A stretch of 23,983 nt of DNA from Gammaproteobacteria bacterium UBA5078 (GCA_002416505.1 DIAM01000021.1:275460-299442), one strand, 5' to 3'; positions 1 to 7,806 are shown, numbered from the stretch's first letter. Numbers and translations are program-made. Notes: a model not told the origin generated them from the sequence alone.

Positions 1-224
1 CCACCGCCGAAACCGCCGCCACCGCCACCGCCTGCTGATACACCAGGGATACGGTTGATCATGTCTTGCGCAGTGGTTGGGGTCCATTCCATGAAATACG
101 AGGATGGATAACGTACGCTGCTATCCTCTTCATTCGCAGATTGCGCGTACGAAGAAGTGGAAAAACTGCTAGTTGCGAGCAGTATCGACGCTGCGAGTAG
201 TGTCTTACGGAAGGTGGAATTCAT
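1..224 (-). CDS. Probable TonB-dependent outer-membrane receptor, N-terminal fragment
   Basis: This reading frame is open from an ATG at 222-224 to the left edge, so only about 74 residues are visible and the gene is cut by the window. The first ~28 residues form a Sec signal peptide: basic start (MNSTFRK), hydrophobic leucine/alanine core, and a likely cleavage after SYA. After an acidic linker, the segment TAQDMINRIPGVS resembles the start of a TonB receptor plug domain, where an alpha-helical 'D(M/L)hxRhPGV' element is common. A glycine run (GGGGGGFGG) follows, as in some plug domains of this superfamily. AAGGG lies about 12 bases before the start, a slightly long spacing. What is seen: signal peptide, plug-like motif, glycine run. 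What is inferred: outer-membrane uptake receptor; the ligand cannot be guessed. The beta-barrel lies outside the window, so another secreted protein is possible. Confidence 0.55.
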   Translation of the reverse strand, partial: MNSTFRKTLLAASILLATSSFSTSSYAQSANEEDSSVRYPSSYFMEWTPTTAQDMINRIPGVSAGGGGGGGFGG

Positions 225-573
225 TCTAAATGGTGCCCTTGCCCAAAAATTAAGTGCGTACGCTATTAAAAAACGCGCCTTGATGCAATTTAATATCATT
301 CGTAATTGATAAAATCACTTTCTTGCCATAGTTCTGTCAAAGATCGTCAAACTTGGTGACGGCAATAGTCCCGAGGTCTCAAGGCCTCTATGGCTAAGTC
401 TTCGCATGGCGCGAAGTGCTAGTTCATTAGATCTCTATACTTAGCGTCACAGACCGGTATTTGCCTCAGGACATTCGCTCTAGAGCGAAATTAGCCGATC
501 GACCGGGAACTGGCCTCGATAGAGGGTCGAGTGATATTCTTAAAACGAGAGAAACACAGGAAAGGTTTAACGA
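225..573. other. Divergent intergenic region, 349 bases, presumed promoters for both flanking genes
   Basis: No convincing coding sequence was found here. The region separates two divergently oriented genes and should hold both promoters. The part next to the TonB-receptor-like gene is A+T rich. Several symmetric elements cluster in the right half: a CTTCGC/GCGAAG hairpin-like repeat around 402-418, a perfect 16-base palindrome at 474-489, and a TCGACC/GGTCGA inverted repeat around 499-531. No promoter matches consensus well enough to place with confidence. Confidence 0.5.
474..489. promoter_or_regulatory. Perfect 16-base palindrome, candidate operator
   Basis: TTCGCTCTAGAGCGAA reads identically on both strands and has no loop, as expected for a dimeric repressor site rather than an RNA hairpin. 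It lies 84 bases before the DUF1857-type gene and 250 bases from the start of the TonB-receptor-like gene. There is no T-tract. The regulator is unknown. Confidence 0.35.
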
Positions 574-1056
574 ATGCTAGAGTTTGCGCACATCATCCAG
601 ATCAACGATCCAGAGCAACTCCAAATCCCCCTCATGAGCCGTCAGCAACTCTGGGATGGCCTAGTATTTCGCTCTAAATATCCAGAACACTTCAATCCCA
701 CTATCTCCAGCACGATTGAGGAATATACCGATGACGGCTTCGTCCGCAAATTGAGCTTCGGGGCGGGACATTTACACGATCGCGTTATCCTAGTAGACCA
801 GCAAGAGATTCGAACCACTCCTGTGGACGAGCAGCAAGCGCTGTTTGCGCAGAGCACTACTAGAATCGAGGAACCAGTCCCCGGCTATCTGTTTGTGCGC
901 TTCTCTTACCGAAGAGACGCACCGCCGGCCAGTGATGGTATCGATGTAGCGGAATACCTCAAGGCTGCCTATGTAGAGAATGACCGTGAGGCGGTCAGTT
1001 TATTGCGCAAATTCGCGCTAGAGGGCCTGCCCGGTGCCGGCTCATGGCTCCAATGA
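574..1056 (+). CDS. DUF1857 / AtaL-like SRPBCC-family protein
   Basis: This 160-residue protein has no signal peptide or membrane segment and should be cytoplasmic. The N-terminal pattern (EFAHIIQINDPE, then a 'SRQQLWDGLVFRS' helix) and the following 'F..G...DRV' strand match what I know of DUF1857, a small family with the SRPBCC (START/Bet v 1-like) ligand-binding fold; AtaL-like proteins belong here. Full length for the family is about 150-160 residues, so it appears complete. The start is supported by AGGAAAGG at 558-565, eight bases before the ATG. Its last 15 bases overlap the end of the convergent lipoprotein gene. Function in bacteria is unknown; a hydrophobic-ligand-binding pocket is the expected fold property, not a demonstrated role. 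Family assignment is from memory of the motif pattern. Confidence 0.75.
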   Translation: MLEFAHIIQINDPEQLQIPLMSRQQLWDGLVFRSKYPEHFNPTISSTIEEYTDDGFVRKLSFGAGHLHDRVILVDQQEIRTTPVDEQQALFAQSTTRIEEPVPGYLFVRFSYRRDAPPASDGIDVAEYLKAAYVENDREAVSLLRKFALEGLPGAGSWLQ

Positions 1057-1569
1057 CACGCCGAGTAACTCTCCGTAGCGGTCTTCGGTTATCTGCTCCA
1101 TCGGCAACGCACCTCTTAAGATGTCGTCGACATCACGGGCGATGACCTGAACGGCAGCGATGCGATAAGCGGCTGAATACTCCGCCTGCATGACGCCAGC
1201 CCATAGACTTAACATCCGCGAATCGATCTGGCGCACCTCGTTGTCTTTCGCCCACTCACCCGATATCTGCGCGCCAATGCGCTCGAGGTGACCGTCGACG
1301 GTACGGTATTGCACGGGTTCAAGGTCTACCAGCACGGAGTCAGAGATATCCCGCCACCCGATAGGCATCATTTCCCAGCCCTCATAGAAACGGGCAACCC
1401 AGACCAAGTACTCGACCTCGGATTGACGCTCTTGGTTGCCGCCGTCTTCTCGATAGAGTCGTTGGAAGTAGCTTTGCTGTGGAATTTGCTCAGGCCACTG
1501 CTCTAGAATTGCACTGCTCATGCAGCCCGCTAGAAGCGCTACCCAGCCCATCAATATTGTCAATTTCAT
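1042..1569 (-). CDS. Small putative lipoprotein of unknown function
   Basis: The 175-residue product begins with a type II signal peptide: MKLTILMGWVALLAGC, with the lipobox LAGC and lipidated Cys16. I chose this start because the open frame upstream (to 1638) adds 23 residues that would spoil the signal peptide. GGAG lies about 12 bases before this ATG, which is a weak site. The residue after the Cys is Met, not Asp, so outer-membrane sorting by the Lol system is plausible. The mature part is rich in aromatic and acidic residues and probably helical in its C-terminal half (RMLSLWAGVMQAEYSAAYRIAAVQVI). I do not recognise a family. The gene ends inside the 3' end of the DUF1857-type gene on the other strand, and no terminator separates them. 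Confidence 0.7.
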   Translation of the reverse strand: MKLTILMGWVALLAGCMSSAILEQWPEQIPQQSYFQRLYREDGGNQERQSEVEYLVWVARFYEGWEMMPIGWRDISDSVLVDLEPVQYRTVDGHLERIGAQISGEWAKDNEVRQIDSRMLSLWAGVMQAEYSAAYRIAAVQVIARDVDDILRGALPMEQITEDRYGELLGVSLEP

Positions 1570-1729
1570 AGTTACCGCAGACTCCAGCTTACCGATCAAC
1601 ACCGTCATCATAGCAAACCCAGACGCAGGTTTGGGCACTAACCGAGCTTATCACCAGCGAAAGGAATATTGTGAGGGCGGGCGGGACCGACCACCCTTTT
1701 CTGAGCTGTTGTCTTAGTCCAGCAAAGCT

Positions 1730-1812
1730 GTTTGAATTCCTGCACGCCATAGTAGGTAATTGTATGCGCTTACTATGACCTCGAGCTTCCCTACTTAGCA
1801 AGGAATTCAAAC
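1730..1812 (+). promoter_or_regulatory. Nested inverted repeats in the fadJ leader, overlapping its ribosome-binding site
   Basis: The outer arms GTTTGAATTCCT (1730-1741) and AGGAATTCAAAC (1801-1812) are perfect 12-base complements. Inside them CATAGTA (1748-1754) and TACTATG (1771-1777) are also perfect complements. The right outer arm contains the likely Shine-Dalgarno AAGGAA of fadJ and ends three bases before its ATG. Either the mRNA leader folds and hides the ribosome-binding site, or the arms are paired DNA operators flanking the promoter. The sequence alone does not decide between these. Confidence 0.5.
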
Positions 1813-1815
1813 ACC

Positions 1816-3804
1816 ATGAGCGAAACCCTACCCGTCTGCCGACACTGGCGAGCCGAACACGACAAAGACGACATCCTATGGCTATTCATCGATCGTGCAG
1901 GCGAGGCGGTGAACGCCCTTTCAGAAGAAGTTCTGCGTGAGTTTGACGCCCTACTTAGCTACGCTCAAAAAACTCCATTAAAGGGGCTGGCGATTCTCTC
2001 GGACAAGCCTAGCGGCTTTATTCTCGGAGCCGATATACGCGAATTCGATGGCTTTACCGATGCCACTGCGGTCACCGCTTCCATAGAGGAAGTGCACGAC
2101 ATGTTCCGCAAGCTCGAAGGCTTGAGTTGCCCCACCGTGGCGGCGTTCGAAGGCTATTGCCTAGGGGGCGGCCTGGAGCTCGCGTTGTCCTGCTCCTACC
2201 GGATTGCTAAGGATATTCCCTCTACGAAAATTGGTTTTCCAGAAGTGCAATTGGGTATCTTCCCTGGCTTCGGCGGCTCGGCCCGGTCCGTGCATCAGAT
2301 TGGTGGGCTTAAGGCCATGGAGTTAATGCTCTCGGCTCGCCAACTCGGGGCCCGCCAAGCTCGCGCAGTAGGTCTAGTCGACGAGGTCATCGGTCGCCAT
2401 GAAGAACTCTATTGGGCCGCCAGACGCGCATTGCTGGGCAAGCGTAAGAGCCGTAAGCCAACTCTGCTCGCCCGCGCGAGCAATTGGGGTATCGCACGCG
2501 GCCTACTCGCCAAGCAGATGCGCAAGCAAACGGCCATGCGCGCCCGCGAGGCGCACTACCCAGCTCCATACCGGCTCATCGATACCTGGGAAGCCCTAGG
2601 CGGCGATCGCGACGCCATGATGCGCGCGGAAGCCAAGGCCGTAGGCCGCCTCATGGTGACGCCGCAGGCGGATGGCCTGCGCCGGGTTTTCGGCCTCATG
2701 GAGAGACTCAAGCGTGAAGGCAAGAAGAGCGATTTCCGTGCTCGTCGCGTCCACGTCATCGGCGCCGGGGTGATGGGCGGTGATATCGCCGCATGGTGTG
2801 TATTGCAAGGCTTAGAAGTGAGCCTGCAGGACAGGGAATTGAAGCTCATCACGCCAGCACTACAACGCGCCGAGGCGCTGTTCAAGAAGAAGCGCATGAG
2901 CCCTGCGGCGGTAAAGGCGGCAATGGAACGCCTGCGCCCCGATGTCGAGGGCGCAGGAATCCCGCTGGCCGACGTGGTGATCGAGGTCATCGTGGAACGC
3001 CTCGACGCCAAGCAGGCTCTGTTAAAGTCGGTAGAGCCCAAATTGCGCGAGGGGGCAATACTGGCTACCAATACCTCTTCGATCCCTATCGAAGAGATTG
3101 CCGCAGCGCTTGCTCATCCGGAGAGACTCATCGGCCTACATTTCTTCAACCCCGTCGCCAAGATGCCCCTAGTCGAGGTGGTGCAAGGCGCGCAAAGCGA
3201 CGCAGATACCCTAAAAAGAGGGGCAGCTTTCTGCGGCCAAATCAATCGTTTTCCATTGCCCGTCAAGAGCAGCCCCGGCTTCCTGGTGAATCGTGTCCTC
3301 GCCCCCTATATGTTGGAGGCTATGCTGATTCATCAGGAAGGCGTGCCGATAGAGGCGATCGACGAGGCCGCTTTAGAGTTCGGCATGCCGATGGGCCCTG
3401 TAGAGCTGGCCGACACCGTAGGCCTCGATGTCTGCGTCATGGTAACCAAGACCCTAGGTGACTCGGGACAAGCCAGTGACGCCTCCCCTGCGCAGATACA
3501 AGCGGGTGCCACACTGCAAAAGCTAGTCGATGAAGGCCATCTCGGCCGCAAGTCCGGACAAGGCTTCTATCGATGGGAGAAAGACAAGGTGCTTAAACAC
3601 AAGGAGCGCATTGCGGGCCATGATTTAGCACCCATACGCGAGCGCTTACTAAAGGCCTATATCAGCGAATGCGAAGCTGCTCTGCGCGATGGCATCGTCA
3701 GCGATGCCGACCTACTCGATGCGGGCATGATTTTCGGAACGGGATTCGCTCCCTTCCGCGGCGGCCCAATGCATTATCTGCGCAGCACACAAGGAGATAC
3801 ATGA
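1816..3804 (+). CDS. fadJ: Fatty-acid oxidation complex alpha subunit, FadJ/FadB-like
   Basis: A 662-residue bifunctional enzyme that hydrates trans-2-enoyl-CoA and then oxidises L-3-hydroxyacyl-CoA with NAD in beta-oxidation. The N-terminal crotonase domain (about 15-200) has the GGGLEL loop with Glu121 and the GFPEV loop with Glu143, matching the two catalytic glutamates of the family. The dehydrogenase part (about 310 onward) has a Rossmann GxGxxG at 316-321 (GAGVMG) and the catalytic His442/Glu454 pair in LHFFNP...PLVEVV, followed by PGFLVNR. The C-terminal 3HCDH repeat ends in FAPFRGGP. E. coli FadB and FadJ are about 715-730 residues, so this one is 50-70 residues shorter, but no catalytic element is missing. 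The start is preceded by AAGGAA. Its TGA overlaps the ATG of the next gene. Assignment to FadJ rather than FadB rests mainly on the FadI-like partner. Cytoplasmic. Confidence 0.92.
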   Translation: MSETLPVCRHWRAEHDKDDILWLFIDRAGEAVNALSEEVLREFDALLSYAQKTPLKGLAILSDKPSGFILGADIREFDGFTDATAVTASIEEVHDMFRKLEGLSCPTVAAFEGYCLGGGLELALSCSYRIAKDIPSTKIGFPEVQLGIFPGFGGSARSVHQIGGLKAMELMLSARQLGARQARAVGLVDEVIGRHEELYWAARRALLGKRKSRKPTLLARASNWGIARGLLAKQMRKQTAMRAREAHYPAPYRLIDTWEALGGDRDAMMRAEAKAVGRLMVTPQADGLRRVFGLMERLKREGKKSDFRARRVHVIGAGVMGGDIAAWCVLQGLEVSLQDRELKLITPALQRAEALFKKKRMSPAAVKAAMERLRPDVEGAGIPLADVVIEVIVERLDAKQALLKSVEPKLREGAILATNTSSIPIEEIAAALAHPERLIGLHFFNPVAKMPLVEVVQGAQSDADTLKRGAAFCGQINRFPLPVKSSPGFLVNRVLAPYMLEAMLIHQEGVPIEAIDEAALEFGMPMGPVELADTVGLDVCVMVTKTLGDSGQASDASPAQIQAGATLQKLVDEGHLGRKSGQGFYRWEKDKVLKHKERIAGHDLAPIRERLLKAYISECEAALRDGIVSDADLLDAGMIFGTGFAPFRGGPMHYLRSTQGDT

Positions 3805-5084
3805 TGAATCAGCTCAGACGGGTCGCCATCATTGGCGGTACACGCATTCCATTCTGCCGCTCCAATTCGGCGTATGCCCAGCTTAGCAATCTCGACATGC
3901 TCGCCGACACGCTACAGCGACTGGTTGATCGGCATGGCTTGGCGGGCCGCAAGATCGACGAAGTTATCGCCGGCGCTGTCACCACTCACTCCAGGGATTG
4001 GAATCTTGCGAGGGAGGCCGTGCTCAGCACCAATCTTTCGCCCGCAACGCCGGGCACCACGTTGCAGATGGCCTGCGGCACCTCGCTACAGGCAGCGCTG
4101 TTGCTTGGCGCGCGCATTGCCACTGGGCAAATCGACTGCGCGATAGCGGCAGGCTCCGACACCACCAGCGATGCCCCACTCGTCTTGCAGCCACGACTCG
4201 CGAGGCGCTTGCTTGGGGCTAGCCAGGCCAGATCTTTTGCCGCGAAGCTGCGCAGCTTCAAAGGCTTCCGGCTTGGCGAGCTCGCCCCTCAGGCTCCGGC
4301 CAACGGCGAACCGCGCACGCGCCTGTCGATGGGACAGCATTGCGAGATGATGGCGAAGGAATGGGGGATCAGCCGTGCGGCCCAGGACCAATGGGCTCTC
4401 GAGAGCCACTTGAAGGCAGCCGCGGCCTATGAAGAGGGGTTCTTCGACGACTTATTGAGCCCCTATCAGGGCGTGGCTCGAGACAATAATATGCGCCCCG
4501 ACAGTAGCCTCGACAAATTAGCGGCGCTGAAACCGGTGTTCGATCGCTCCCCACAAGGCACGTTGACCGCAGCCAACAGCACCCCGCTGACCGATGGCGC
4601 TGCGGCGGTGCTCCTATGTAGCGAAGAGTACGCGCAGGCCAACGGACTGTCCGTGCAGGCCTGGCTCACGCTGGGCCGCACTAGTGGCGTTGACTTCGTC
4701 GGCGGAGAGGGCCTGCTGATGGCGCCGACCGTCGCCGTCAGTGAGTTACTGCAATCTGCCCAACTTAGCCTCCAAGACTTTGACTACTACGAAATTCACG
4801 AGGCGTTCGCCGCGCAGGTACTGTGCACGCTAAAGGCATGGGAGGACCCCGTGTACTGCAAGGAAAAACTAGGCCTCTCCCAAGCTCTCGGCAGCATCGA
4901 GCGTAGCCGCATCAACGTCAAGGGCAGCTCTTTAGCGGTGGGGCACCCTTTCGCGGCCACCGGCGCCAGGGTTATTGGCACGCTTGCGAAACTACTGGAT
5001 AAACAAAATGCAAAGCGTGGTTTGATTTCAATTTGCACCGCCGGAGGCATGGGTGCAGCAGCCATTCTGGAGAGCGCCAATTAG
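3801..5084 (+). CDS. fadI: 3-ketoacyl-CoA thiolase, FadI-like (beta subunit)
   Basis: A 427-residue thiolase that cleaves 3-ketoacyl-CoA with CoA to release acetyl-CoA, the last step of beta-oxidation. Active-site residues are all visible: nucleophile Cys92 (MACGTS), His333 (IHEAF), His382 (GHPFAATGAR) and Cys412 (CTAGGMG). The insert DNNMRPDSSL and the phrase TAANSTPLTDGAAA are close to FadI, whose usual length is about 436. The start at 3801 forms an ATGA overlap with the fadJ stop, and AAGGAG at 3791-3796 serves it; a second ATG at 3804 has the better spacing (7 bases) and may be the one used. A longer frame upstream lies inside fadJ and is rejected. Overlap implies translational coupling and a two-subunit complex. 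The order alpha then beta is the reverse of E. coli fadIJ. Confidence 0.92.
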   Translation: MMNQLRRVAIIGGTRIPFCRSNSAYAQLSNLDMLADTLQRLVDRHGLAGRKIDEVIAGAVTTHSRDWNLAREAVLSTNLSPATPGTTLQMACGTSLQAALLLGARIATGQIDCAIAAGSDTTSDAPLVLQPRLARRLLGASQARSFAAKLRSFKGFRLGELAPQAPANGEPRTRLSMGQHCEMMAKEWGISRAAQDQWALESHLKAAAAYEEGFFDDLLSPYQGVARDNNMRPDSSLDKLAALKPVFDRSPQGTLTAANSTPLTDGAAAVLLCSEEYAQANGLSVQAWLTLGRTSGVDFVGGEGLLMAPTVAVSELLQSAQLSLQDFDYYEIHEAFAAQVLCTLKAWEDPVYCKEKLGLSQALGSIERSRINVKGSSLAVGHPFAATGARVIGTLAKLLDKQNAKRGLISICTAGGMGAAAILESAN

Positions 5085-5309
5085 CGCGGAGCTTGATATA
5101 TATCATGGAAACGTACAAAGCGAATTGAACCAAAGGTCATGAAGTTGCTAGAGTCCAAAGTTAACATGCACCAAGGAAGTGGATGAGTCTCGGCGTCAGA
5201 AAACAGAACAGGCGTTATACACTTGCGGGAACGTTCAAGTCCTGCTTCAATTGAGCGCCTGAAATTAGCCTTATAAAAAAAATAGCATTGGTATACGGGA
5301 GAAAGTTGA

Positions 5310-6248
5310 ATGAATAAAAACTATAAGACTATGTGCGGTATTGCCTTTGGAACATTGGCCTTTCTAGCAAGTACCATCATGCCTGCTTCAGCGCAGGCTC
5401 CAATTAGCAATCCACTTTCCTTGACACCTCCGGTAGGTCTGCCAGTAGTCCCTATCTTCGAAGGGGCTTACGAGAATGAAGACGGATCAGTTTCCTTCTC
5501 TTTCGGATATTTGAATCGCAATACAGACGAGCCGATTTCTATCCCGATTGGTCAAAACAATCGCATTGAACCCGCTCAATTCGACGGGCAGCAGCCAACT
5601 TTCTTCGAAACTTCGCGTCACACTGGGGTTTTTACTGTCACAGTGCCGGCCTCTATGCGCGACGACGATGTATGGTGGTACATCAAGACTGGCAGCCATA
5701 GCGAATTGAAAGTTCCCGGTCGCCGCGGCCGCTTGGGTTACACTCTCGACAAGACTCCACGTCCGTCAGGCTCTCTAGCTCCGTTAGTGTCCTTTACCGC
5801 AGGTGGTCCTACTGGTCAAAACCCAATGGGCATGACTGCCCAAAATGCCCTTTCGGTGAAGGCAGGAGTGCCTGTGACATTGACAGTGCATACTACAGAC
5901 CCATCAGTTCGTGACCCTGCAGATCCACGTAACGAGAAACCCATTCCATTACGCGTCTCTTGGCACAAGCATCAAGGTCCTGGCGAGGTCACTTACCAAC
6001 AGCATCCGTCCTCGGAGGATCCAGAGCCATTGAGTGAACTGCAGATCCGTCGCGGTGTTTCACTGCCCGGTCCAGATCAAACAGTCCTAACTCCCGGCCG
6101 TGGTGTTGCCAATGTCATCGCTACTTTTTCCGAGCCTGGTGATTATGTAATGCGCACGATGGTCGATAACTGGGATGCGACCGACAGCACCGAAGCGGAT
6201 CAGTGCTGCTGGACAAATATGTACCAAAAAGTAACAGTCACGCCCTGA
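5310..6248 (+). CDS. Secreted protein of unknown function, paired with the downstream cytochrome/monooxygenase fusion
   Basis: The 312-residue product starts with a clear Sec signal peptide (basic MNKNYK, hydrophobic core, cleavage near PASAQA). The mature protein is rich in Pro, Thr, Val and Gly, with alternating short strands (GSVSFSFGYLNRN, GVFTVTVPA, GVPVTLTVHT, VIATFSEPGDYVMRT), suggesting beta-sandwich domains; the last strand looks like the end of an Ig-like or PKD-like module. Two adjacent cysteines, Cys299-Cys300 (QCCWTNMY), are the only ones in the mature chain. I do not recognise a characterised family. GGGAGA lies about 8 bases before the ATG. It is followed after 175 bases by the cytochrome c/PHM-like gene on the same strand, so a common process in the periplasm is likely. 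The separate hairpin between them means co-transcription is not assured. Confidence 0.8.
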   Translation: MNKNYKTMCGIAFGTLAFLASTIMPASAQAPISNPLSLTPPVGLPVVPIFEGAYENEDGSVSFSFGYLNRNTDEPISIPIGQNNRIEPAQFDGQQPTFFETSRHTGVFTVTVPASMRDDDVWWYIKTGSHSELKVPGRRGRLGYTLDKTPRPSGSLAPLVSFTAGGPTGQNPMGMTAQNALSVKAGVPVTLTVHTTDPSVRDPADPRNEKPIPLRVSWHKHQGPGEVTYQQHPSSEDPEPLSELQIRRGVSLPGPDQTVLTPGRGVANVIATFSEPGDYVMRTMVDNWDATDSTEADQCCWTNMYQKVTVTP

Positions 6249-6288
6249 TTCTACCCACTTTAGAGTTTTAGAATCATTTACTAGAAAT

Positions 6289-6323
6289 CGCCAAGAAACT
6301 CTTATATTGTGGGTTTCTTGGCG
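6289..6323 (+). terminator. Hairpin between the secreted-protein gene and the cytochrome fusion gene; weak terminator or attenuator
   Basis: CGCCAAGAAAC (6289-6299) and GTTTCTTGGCG (6313-6323) are perfect 11-base complements with a 13-base loop. No run of T follows on the plus strand, so it does not fit a classical intrinsic terminator. It may lower readthrough into, or protect the upstream message from, the next gene. Confidence 0.4.
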
Positions 6324-6423
6324 GTGTCACAATTAGTTGCAGATGCACCAAGCAAAGAGTGGACAAGCGACCGCGACAATAATAGATTGCGGCGACTGCT
6401 CACCCATTTACGAGGAGAGGATC

Positions 6424-7806
6424 ATGAAAATCAAGCAGTGTTGGACCAACCAGCGCTCAAGGAAAGCCGCATTAGGTTTCGCAGTCTTGGCAGTGTTTGG
6501 CATTACGGCGCAAGCCCAGGCGCAATCGTCTACCCTATCTATCGACTCGGGTGCAGTGACATACGCCGATCATGTAGCAGAAATCATCACGGAAAATTGT
6601 GTTGTTTGTCACCGCGAAGGCGGTATCGGCCCCATGCAATTGACCAATTTTGAACAGATTCGCCCTTGGGCACCGCTCATTAGCATGCGCGTTGCCAGTC
6701 GCGAAATGCCTCCCTATGCGTATGACCAGCATATCGGCATTCAAGAGCTTCAGGGTGATTGGCGTCTCACTGACGAAGAAATCAGCACCATCACTAACTG
6801 GGTAGCACAAGGTGCTCCAGAAGGCGATTGGGGCGATCGTAGTCACCCAGTAGCTGATCTTCCAGACGCAGACGAATGGACTTTCGCCGCGCAGTTCGGC
6901 GCGCCTACTATGATATTGGATTCGGCGCCCATAGACGTTCCTGCTCTAGGGAATGACATGTGGCATCGTCCTTATGTGCAAACAGGCCTGACCACTGATC
7001 GCTGCATTAAGGCGATTCAAGTGAAGCCTGCCGGTAATGCTAAGGCTGTTGTTCACCATGCGAACTCTGATCTTGAAGTGATGAACGCAGATGGCGAATA
7101 CGAAGACTACGGTCAGCTGACTGAGTATGCGATGGGCAAGTGGGGCGAGATCATGCCAGAAGGCGTGTGTCGCGTTATCCCTGCTAATTCACGCGTACGC
7201 TGGGACATCCACCTGTTCCCAGGCGGTGTTGGCGCAACGGCTCCAGGCACTATGATCGAAGACAACGTTGTTGAGATCGGTGTCTGGTTGCACCCAGAAG
7301 GCTATGCTCAGACTGCACGCTTCAAGCAAGACCTGAAGCTATACAGACTCGATCAGGGCGAGTTGGTAATCCCTCCTCATGGCACTGCCATGACTCAGGG
7401 CTTCCACTCTTTCGATCACCCTGTGCGTATCGATAGCTTCCAGCCACACGGCCACCTGCGTATGCGCGCCGCCTCACTGGAGATATTCTATCCAGCCACA
7501 GGCCGCACAGAGCAGATCAGCCAGATCTCTAACTGGAGCGCCACATGGCACCACAGCCACTTGTTTGAAGACGACGTCGCACCTCTTCTCCCAACTGGCG
7601 CTGTCCTTGTGATCAAGCAGTGGTATGACAACACAGCTAACAATCCAAACAACCCAGATCCAGATTTTTGGGTTGTTGCGGGTAGCCGCACTGCAGACGA
7701 AATGACTCACGCTTGGATTGCTATTACTCACCTCGACGACGAAGGCTACCAGGAAATTCTGGCCCAGCGTGAAGAGGCAAAGCAGCGTTCAGTAGCAGCT
7801 GAGTAA
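6424..7806 (+). CDS. Exported cytochrome c / copper type II monooxygenase-like (PHM-fold) fusion, ligands intact
   Basis: A 460-residue protein. I start it at 6424, where AGGAG lies six bases upstream and the first ~35 residues form a Sec signal peptide ending AQAQA; the longer frame from 6337 would bury it. A short cytochrome c-type segment has one heme site, Cys59-Val-Val-Cys-His63, followed by a conserved-looking MPPYAYD. The C-terminal two thirds resemble the copper type II ascorbate-dependent monooxygenase fold (peptidylglycine hydroxylase, PHM). Expected CuH ligands are His211-His212 (VVHHAN) and His263 (WDIHLF); expected CuM ligands are His342-Gly-His344 (PHGHLR) and Met427 (DEMTH). 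The WYDNTANNPNNPDP signature before the methionine is typical of bacterial members. Known fold chemistry is hydroxylation of a C-H bond using O2 and an electron donor; the covalent heme could supply electrons. Substrate unknown. The 3' end has a strong terminator. Confidence 0.85.
   Translation: MKIKQCWTNQRSRKAALGFAVLAVFGITAQAQAQSSTLSIDSGAVTYADHVAEIITENCVVCHREGGIGPMQLTNFEQIRPWAPLISMRVASREMPPYAYDQHIGIQELQGDWRLTDEEISTITNWVAQGAPEGDWGDRSHPVADLPDADEWTFAAQFGAPTMILDSAPIDVPALGNDMWHRPYVQTGLTTDRCIKAIQVKPAGNAKAVVHHANSDLEVMNADGEYEDYGQLTEYAMGKWGEIMPEGVCRVIPANSRVRWDIHLFPGGVGATAPGTMIEDNVVEIGVWLHPEGYAQTARFKQDLKLYRLDQGELVIPPHGTAMTQGFHSFDHPVRIDSFQPHGHLRMRAASLEIFYPATGRTEQISQISNWSATWHHSHLFEDDVAPLLPTGAVLVIKQWYDNTANNPNNPDPDFWVVAGSRTADEMTHAWIAITHLDDEGYQEILAQREEAKQRSVAAE

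Noticed and set aside
1589..1810. 73-codon minus-strand frame upstream of fadJ
   Set aside because: No ribosome-binding site, no recognisable motif, and it covers the lipoprotein leader and the fadJ regulatory repeat.
2556..3071. 171-codon minus-strand frame
   Set aside because: Antisense of fadJ; Ser/Arg-rich low-complexity composition typical of a shadow frame.
2793..3461. 222-codon plus-strand frame
   Set aside because: Out-of-frame reading of fadJ, very rich in Arg and Gly; no start signal.
3669..3800. Upstream extension of the thiolase frame
   Set aside because: It lies inside fadJ in another frame, and thiolase homology starts at MMNQLRRVAI; the coupled start at 3801 has a good ribosome-binding site.
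5094..5105. TGATATATATCA palindrome after fadI
   Set aside because: A 12-base A+T palindrome is likely by chance and has no supporting context.
5251..5277. TTGAGC ... TATAAA promoter candidate before the 312-residue secreted protein
   Set aside because: The spacing is only 15 bases and the -35 match is partial, so it is not called.
6337..6423. Upstream extension of the cytochrome fusion frame
   Set aside because: It would place 29 hydrophilic residues before the signal peptide; AGGAG directly precedes the ATG at 6424.
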